From NCBI RefSeq assembly GCF_022605165.1, contig NC_063073.1, forward strand, positions 2,604,001-2,668,000: a DNA stretch of 64,000 bases, written 5' to 3'. This document shows, piece by piece, positions 57,249-64,000 of this stretch. Numbering within the stretch: the stretch's first letter is position 1; each line of letters begins with the position of its first letter. The notes beneath the pieces were generated by a model that searched no databases, had not been told where the DNA came from, and was given only the letters and a program-made list of their open reading frames with translations. The position numbers and the translations under genes were made by a program. Source of the stretch: Purpureocillium takamizusanense (Eukaryota; Ascomycota; Sordariomycetes; Hypocreales; Ophiocordycipitaceae).

Positions 57249-60200
57249 TGTCGTGAGCGAGTGGTGATGATATCCTGAAATATACGGGCCTTTGGTTCGA
57301 CAGATGGATCGGGCGTGGACAAGCGAGCGATGGCAGACAGCAGGTCCTTGGACGGAGTTGGCGCTACAAGCATGTTTTATACCGCGTTCTTGGCATCAAC
57401 GCTTCAATGTTGATCTTCTCAATGCGGCAGCGCATGGGACATTCCCCAACCCGCGGCTTGATTGTTGGTAGCGGTTTGCATTCCTGGGCATACGCCGAAA
57501 CGACCCAACTCGCGCGAGCTTGATGTGCACATCACAATTCGTCAGGCTACTCGCGGACACCAGCGAAGGCATAAACACCTAGCGATTCTAACGCTCTGAA
57601 AAGGCTCTGGTATTACGGATCGGTTGCATGGAATGCGGTTGTTGCCTTTCCCTCGCGAACCGCCGTCCACTGGTATTGGTGGTGAGACAGCGCAGCAGCA
57701 TCTTGCGTTCAAGCTTGCTGCATGTCTTACATCAAACGCACGTGTAATACCTGCCAATGCCAGCACAGTGGCCTCTGAGGTGCGCTGTTGCGATTTCTAC
57801 CTACAGTCGTCGAATAAGTCGTTTTGACCCATTTTCTCGGTCAGTACTCTCCGTAGGGCTGTCAGGGTTCTCCCCTCGGTTTGGACTCGCCGCAGAATTT
57901 CCGGACAAGAGTAACTCAAGGATGGGCATGCCAACTCCTTGATGATCAGCGTAAATAATTTGCCCAACCGCTTACTCCACCATTTGAGTGTTTGACCTGC
58001 CGGGCCGTTGTCACTCTGCTGTCTGTGCCAGGTTTGCTCGCTTCCCCTGCATAGAAGAAGGGTGACTACAGTTAGGACATCAGATAACCCCAACAGGTGC
58101 CAGTTTTCTTCCTCGTAGTATGGCGCCGCCGCGTTGCCCACAAGGGTTGCTGCTACGCGATCCAGCCGAGTCGGTGTGGCCAGGCAACGGCACCAACCTC
58201 ACAGCGAACGATCGGCGATATGGCGTATGAAATTTGTAGAGAGAACGTGTGCGTTGAGCAAGTCACCGGGCCTTCATATTACCCAGCCTATTTGTGATGC
58301 TACATTGTCCTGTAACAGTCTCGTTCAACGAGAAGAACGACTTCCGCGCGGTTGGGCATTCCTTTGCGGCTTGGATGCGAATATCTGCTTCCCGACAGGC
58401 ATTCCTGACTCAGGCCGCGAGCGAGCGCTCACACATCGTCGCCCTTGCGACAGGGGGATCTCTCTAGAAGTGAGTGCGACAGGCTCAGCGTCTATCCCGC
58501 GGTATCGTTCAGGTCCGGCGCGGTGGGCCATGCGCTTCATTACACGGCCACGTCGAACCTAGTCTAGTTCAGTACGGCTTTCGCCGTTGTGGCTCGTCAG
58601 CCTCTGCGTATGTCCCGCATAAGCGCAATTGCTGGGTTGTGTCGGTCTGCATGTGGGAGCATTTTGAAGAGGCAGTTCAATTATTTCCTTGGGATTCAGC
58701 GGCGTAAATGTCGCTGGATTCGCTGATGCGAGGTGGCTGCCCGGCTGGTCATTGTGCTCAAGGCGTATCCCGGCATTCACACACTTCGTAGCTGCAACCT
58801 CTATGCTGTCGACGTCCAATCGTATAGCCATGGCGGCCTAACTGAAGTCCGCATCGAAACTGTGACGGTTATTATGCTGGATAATAGTGTGACTAGCAGG
58901 GGTGGGAGGCGCGAGCTGTCTGGCTGTGGCGAACGGACACTAGCGGCCACCAGCCCATGACAATGACAATAACCAGGCGATTGAGTCTACTCATCCTCCC
59001 TCCCCCGGGCTCTCATCCCCGGAGCAAACACTTCCCAAGCCGACATTCAAAATTCAAAAGTGAGCAAAAACAAGGATCACGCGATAAGTCAATTGCGAGA
59101 ACAGTAGGGACATAGACGGGTTGTTGCTCCATGTCGAGTGTTGGTCTAGGGTAGCTGCTACCTTTTCAAGGCTGGGTCGTCCGCTTCAAGAGGCGTCGCA
59201 ACATGGAGACACCGGTGCCCCCTCCGACGGGAAGCAAACTCACAGCTCCGGAGCGTGTCAAGCGTGGTTGTCATAATCCAGGCACGTCCATGGGAAATTT
59301 GACACTCACTGAACTGACGCGCCGTACAAACACTGGCATGGATGAACTGCGGCGAGGAGGGGACTGGTATTCGGCTCATCAAATGGCCTAAGACATGACG
59401 CAAAGACCAATTGGTAAACCAATTGGTACCACGGCCGGCTCGCTATCAGTAAATAAGGGCTGTCGACGCCATCCAGGAGGAGAGAGCCTCTCCTCTCGCC
59501 TGCCTGCCTGCCTGCAGTCCTGCACCTGGCCTACGACAGGTATGTTTTGTGTATGTCTTTTCATCAAGGCGACGATGGCCTTTGATGGTCACAGCGAGAC
59601 AATCATTGACGTCGACAGCGCGCGCAGGCTTGTCGCCAACGCCAATAATAAAGCGCCTGGGGATGGAACATATAGCGTCTCGTTCCCCCTATTCGAAGCC
59701 TTGCCCTGCGTGGCCAGACTCATCATCAATCAACGAGACTACCTCCCCCTCAGTCGTCCAGCGGCACTCTCGCGCGCGACAAGTTTCCGAACTCGCAAGA
59801 TTCGACCTGGACGTGGCAGGCGTGCTGGCGCGTCCGCGTTGACGACCCGAATTCGCACCAACCCGGGATGCACCCGCCCGCGCTACCGCCAGCCAGGCGG
59901 CTTGGGCTCTGCTCAGCAAGCCCATGCTAGCATAACAGAGATGGCGAAGGTGGTTTTTTTTGGCCGTCTACGAGCCTGCCGATGCCTTCGCAGCGAGAGC
60001 CGGTCTGCCTGGTGTCGCAGCATCATCGTTAGTCTGGCTAGCACGGTTCGATCCTGAAGCGCACAGGGGAGCCAGACACGTGCCCTGACCGGCTTGCGCA
60101 CGCGTCCGGCCAACTTGCATTGATAGCAGCCCCAGTTCGATTCACTGCCAGAAGAGGCATTGCCGGCCCTTCGGGTCGCGCTCCTTGGCCACGGTACACG

Positions 60201-61296
60201 TATCTGCGATGTCGGCGTGTTCTCGTCAGCCCTCTACTTGCCCCATGCCGCCCACAGTAACTGGAAGGGCACCGTGAGTGTCTCGTATTGGTACTCGCCT
60301 ACTCTCCACGGCGTCTTCGGGGCCACACACTCGCAATCATTGAGTTGCCTTTGGCATCTGCGCGCGACGTTGCAGCCGTTCAGAAACAGTCCTCAACTGC
60401 TTGTAGCTGCACACCTCAACCCTAACCCTTTGCATTTATTTGTAGCCATTGAAGAAGCTTGTGCGCTCGGCGAGTGGCCTTGAGGTCTACGAGCCCCCTA
60501 ACAAATGTCTAGATCGCAGCGTTGCAGGTCCGTGTGCGTTTCTGGGTTCGCGTATGTCCCATCAAACAAAGCTGCAGCTACTCTTGAGCTCCACGGCATT
60601 CAGCAAGGTGCGATTGCGCACTGATTGCCCCTTGTATGCTGCTCGTTCGTACGGCGACGTGGTGCGTCAATTGCCATAATGTCCCCAACTTTTTCGTCTT
60701 CAAGACTATCGAGGCGTTTAAACACCGTCGTGGGGTGAGCTTCGGCCACGTAAGAATGTGTCAATGCGCAGCAGTAGATGAAAATCTGGCGCTGGCGTTT
60801 GAAGCCTTTGGTCTTCGTATGCCTCATGTGGACGTCACATCATTTGACACTACTTGTGTAGATTCTAATGCCTACTTCCAGGCCTACGACAAGGCAAGGC
60901 AAGGCAAAGACCACGATGGAAATTCTGTGCATACCGGAATTCACAATAGTATTTGCTCGGAAGCGATGGTGCTATTGCTTGGGCTTCTGGGCTGGTGGGC
61001 AGGTATGCCAGCATCTTCAGCAGCTGCCACGCGCCTGCGGGGCCTGTACGGAGTGGCCACAACCCAGAGTGAGGAATGGGGAAATGGCGTCTGAGATGTC
61101 CTCATGCGACCCCGATGACGAGGTCAAAAAGTATTCCACGCAGATTAAACGCGCCATCTCTCAGTGCAGACTTTGTTAAGGAACCGAACAACGTGCCCGT
61201 ACCCGCGAAAGTGCCGTGCCAGGCACACAAAGACCACGCATACAGAAAACCAGGCTAAAGAAACTAATGAATACGGCGACAGCCGTCGGCGCTGGC
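57249..61296. other. 4 kb region without supported genes
   Basis: The longest gene-free stretch. It starts with the hydrophobin promoter. Frames of up to 220 codons are open on both strands, but none has domain motifs, signal peptide or consistent splice sites. It holds a duplicated palindrome ACCAATTGGT at 59406-59415 and 59418-59427, a GCCT tetramer run near 59500-59515, and AAGGC repeats at about 60892-60906. No transposase, reverse transcriptase or terminal repeat was seen. Confidence 0.5.
57375..57381 (-). promoter_or_regulatory. TATA box of hydrophobin gene
   Basis: TATAAAA on the minus strand, about 130 nt before the hydrophobin ATG, the usual distance for a strongly expressed fungal gene. 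Prediction from position and sequence only. Confidence 0.5.
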
Positions 61297-63699
61297 TTAT
61301 GGGAAGCCCCCTCCGCCCAAAGGAACCCGATAGCCGGTCATGGCTCGAGAGGTTCCGACACCCGCGGTACCAACGTCTTCTGCCTGCTCCGGGGGCGACA
61401 TGCGAGCAATCGTTCTAAATGCCTCCTCTTCCAATTCCTGGGGGCTGACGGTCGGTTCAATCTTCAGCTCATCAGCAGCTGTAGCTTCCTCCTCATCCTT
61501 CTCTTTCACTTCTGGCTTCTCAAAGTCCCATCGCAGTCCCTGTCGCCGATCCTTTTCTTTCTGGATGTTCTCCGCCAGTTCTGTCGTGGTGTTCAGCTGC
61601 ACAGTGTAAATGGGGTTGCCATTATCTCCAGCAGATGGCAACAACTTTCCTGGCCTGTAGAGGGGTACCGCGCGGCACGCGGATATGAGGGCACAATGGA
61701 ACTTGTTGCTTCGCTGTGACCGCAACTTGTCGTCCGACCAGTTGTTGCGATGGGTGAAACCCAGCCTTAACTCCATCTTATTTAGTTCGTGGAGCGACGT
61801 AACGTTGAGTGCCAGGCTCCCCGGAACGTAGTCTCGCGGATTATCGTATAGGAATCTCTCCAGAATCGTGCGAAGCTTGGCGAGATCTTTGAAGCTCGTA
61901 CGAAAGTCGACAAAAATGCTGAGTGACTGACGATTGATGCCGGACCGTGTGTAGTTGTCGATACCCTTTTGGTAAAGCTGATCATTTGCGATCTGTAACT
62001 CGGAATTGTTGTCGAGTCTGCGGAAGACAGTGTAAAGAAGTGACTGTCTCTTGACAGCATATGTCGTGCCGCTTGCAGCACCCGGACTCGAGATGCTCAC
62101 GACGTCCCCCGCGTCAAATGGATGGTCGAAGAAAACGAAGATGATACCAGTCAGGAGGTGGTTGAATGTCCGGCCCACCGCAAAGGACAAACCGATGGCG
62201 AGGGAGGAGAGGATGCTCTGAATCTGTTTGAGAGCGGGCACATAACGCACAGCTAGGTGAATCAGTTTGTCGTTCAAGAACAGTTGATGCATCAGACTCT
62301 TACCTATAAAAAATATCATGACAACAGCAATGATCAGCAGGCAAAGCCAATCAAAGGTATTGATGCAATGGTCCATGTCGGCAATCGTCCGGTAGACGTT
62401 GTGTCGCATTTGTCCAGCTTCGGTCACAATGCCGATGAACTCTTCAATTTGGATGTCACCGCTGTCATTTTCGTCGAGGGTGTCGAATATTTGCGCCGCT
62501 TCTTTCTCCCTATCTGGGCCGAGGACCTCGATGATGTCGTTCTTCGTTAGGGCGGTACTGCCGCTTGCGACCAGCGATAACCAGACTCTCCTTGAGAGTG
62601 CTTGAGCAGAAGTCGGGTTCGCCCAAGCGCGATCAATGACAGAAAATGACGACCCTGGCCGTAGCCAATGGGCTGCTGGAGCGTCCGAGATGAAGTTTCC
62701 GAAGAGTGACATGATTCCATAACCATCGATGCCCAGCCGTGCCAAGTAGCTTGACACACGCACCCGAGCTGACGCCTGCATGTCGCCCTTCGCGTTCCGA
62801 ATGACGAGGTCTTCCTCCGCGAAAGCGCTTCCATTGACGGGGTGAAGATATATCGAGGCCTCATAGAGAGTGATAAGGGCGTTGTGTACGTCCTTGGTGC
62901 GTGTCAGGCCAACGTTGGACTGTCGATAGTGGTAGTGCACGGCTAAATAGCAGATAAGTATTTTCTCCACGAAGTAGAATACTACCCAGAGCTGCAACTG
63001 CTCCAGTATATCCTCAACTACGTCGTCCCAGCCAGTGTCATCCGGTCCTTTATTGGTGTTCACTGCGAGGTCAGAGTTGTAGTTGATGAACTTCTCAAGG
63101 TCAGAATTCGACGAAAGGTTCAACGTGAGCAACTAGACGTACGACTGTGAAGCAAGAAAACGAGATGATAGTTGTAAAAAGGAAACAGATAGGTCGGCGC
63201 ATGAATTTGAAAATGCGCCAGTATCGTTGGTGAGAAGAGTTGACGTATCTAGAGTCATAAGCCATGATGTACGCAATTTAAATGAAGACCCTCTGACGAA
63301 CCTGGCGATGAATCGAAAGAGATACGGTAGGCCGAGTCCTGAGAGGTCAAAGAAAATGGCAGCGATCCAGGTGACTTCCAACCAAAGACATATGAAGAAG
63401 ACGAGGTTGCCGTACTGAGTTGCTTGAATGGCCTCGGGCGTCGTGGTTTCGTCAGGGAAGGCGTCGCCGGCGAACACGATGATGGGAATGAGCAGCCCCA
63501 CGAAAACGACAACAACCACAACGGCATATCGAACTGCCCACCAAAATAGGCGTCTGCGGTGGTGCACAACTGCAGCTGGCGGAAGAGGCAAAGGTGGCTG
63601 GTCGTAGTAGAACGACTCGTACTTTGGCTCCTCAAGTGTTGAAGAGCGCTCTGGCCCCTCATCCTCGACTGTTCGAGGGCTTCCTTTTAGTGTTGCCAT
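61297..63699 (-). CDS. MscS-type mechanosensitive channel with EF-hand
   Basis: Exons 63699-63302, 63248-63143 and 63093-61297 give 766 residues. Fungal members (Msy1/Msy2 type) release Ca2+ or other ions across ER or plasma membrane under osmotic stress. Seen: an N-terminal cytosolic tail; helices FWWAVRYAVVVVVVFVGLLI and YGNLVFFICLWLEVTWIAAI; SSHQRYWRIFKFMRRPI restored by intron 1; an EF-hand loop D375-ENDSGDIQIE-E386 with all ligand positions kept; helix WLCLLIIAVVMIFFIGKSLM; and the pore-lining MscS core SLAIGLSFAVGRTFNHLLTG then GIIFVFFDHPFDAGDVVSI. The C-terminal tail is charged. Intron 2 is only 49 nt, with a GTACGT donor and CTGAC branch point; an alternative model needs a 13-nt intron and was discarded. 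Confidence 0.93.
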
Positions 63700-64000
63700 C
63701 TAGAGCAAGTGCACTTGGCGTGGGAGAGCATCGATAGTTGTCAGTCTGAGCCGGCAATCCGTGAGAGTGGTGAGAAGCCGTGATCTAGAAAGCTGTTCGG
63801 CGAAGGGCCTGATATACGCTACCAACGAGGTCTTCCAATCTTAGGCGATGTCAGGTCTGGGTGCTCGGTGGGTAAGACGGAGTCAAATTTAGATTTCCGT
63901 AACCGGGGCTTCTCCTTATAACGGGTTCAAAGCCTGCATTCGTATAAATTGAAGGATCATCAATCACGTCGACGTCGCGTGAGGGCTCTTCCGACTGGAC
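63700..64000. other. Promoter side of the MscS gene
   Basis: Window edge. No gene or notable repeat. Confidence 0.4.

Noticed and set aside
59395..60057. 220-codon plus-strand frame
   Set aside because: Low-complexity Arg/Ser-rich translation with no conserved segment; probably chance.
60046..60058. GGTTCGATCCT, similar to a tRNA B box
   Set aside because: No matching A box, acceptor stem or cloverleaf could be formed around it.

Overview
The window is nuclear DNA of a filamentous ascomycete, most likely a Sordariomycete of the Hypocreales type. This is inferred from gene content and architecture: GC-rich coding sequence, short introns of about 45-130 nt with GT..AG borders and CTRAY-like branch points, Zn2Cys6 regulators, a class I hydrophobin, a heterotrimeric G-protein gamma subunit, a fungal-type ZIP transporter and a fungal MscS channel with an EF-hand. 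I could not search a database, so genus-level placement is open. All gene models are hand-spliced, and exon phases were checked so that every model sums to whole codons.

Layout. 1-9 kb: G-gamma (+), siderophore-esterase-like hydrolase (+), Cys-rich single-pass membrane protein (-), Zn2Cys6 factor (+). 9-16.7 kb: salicylate-hydroxylase-like flavin monooxygenase (-), a small degraded coding relic (+), beta carbonic anhydrase (+), glyoxalase-fold protein (-), ZIP zinc transporter (-). 16.7-28 kb: a 2.3 kb gene-free spacer with an AT-rich 16-bp tandem repeat, DUF4396 membrane protein (-), SMP-30-like lactonohydrolase (-), DUF7703-like membrane protein (-), Dal5-type MFS permease (-). 28-43 kb: polyhydroxybutyrate-depolymerase-like secreted esterase (+) facing a 3-hydroxyacyl-CoA dehydrogenase (-), a second Zn2Cys6 factor (-), paraoxonase-like arylesterase (-), type B carboxylesterase (-), Sulfotransfer_4-like protein (-). 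43-55 kb: aldehyde dehydrogenase (+), polytopic membrane protein (-), F-box/LRR-like protein (+), BBE-type FAD oxidase (-), secreted FAD amine-oxidase-like protein (+). 55-64 kb: small Cys-containing protein (-), class I hydrophobin (-), a 4 kb spacer with no gene I can support, MscS channel (-).

How the genes fit together. The region is dense in hydrolases (five alpha/beta-hydrolase or beta-propeller esterases/lactonases) and flavoproteins, with two Zn2Cys6 factors, which suggests an accessory catabolic or detoxification neighbourhood rather than housekeeping. The clearest functional pair is the secreted PHB-depolymerase-like enzyme and the 3-hydroxyacyl-CoA dehydrogenase. The dehydrogenase is preceded by three near-identical CGG-AT-CCG palindromes, the kind of site Zn2Cys6 proteins bind, and the next gene upstream encodes such a protein. 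No PKS, NRPS, prenyltransferase, transposon, rRNA, tRNA or CRISPR was recognised. I did not find a convincing new multi-gene system. The best leads are the CGGATCCG array, the uncharacterised 384-residue membrane protein among oxidoreductases at 44-55 kb, and the in-frame retained-intron possibility in the PHB-depolymerase-like gene.
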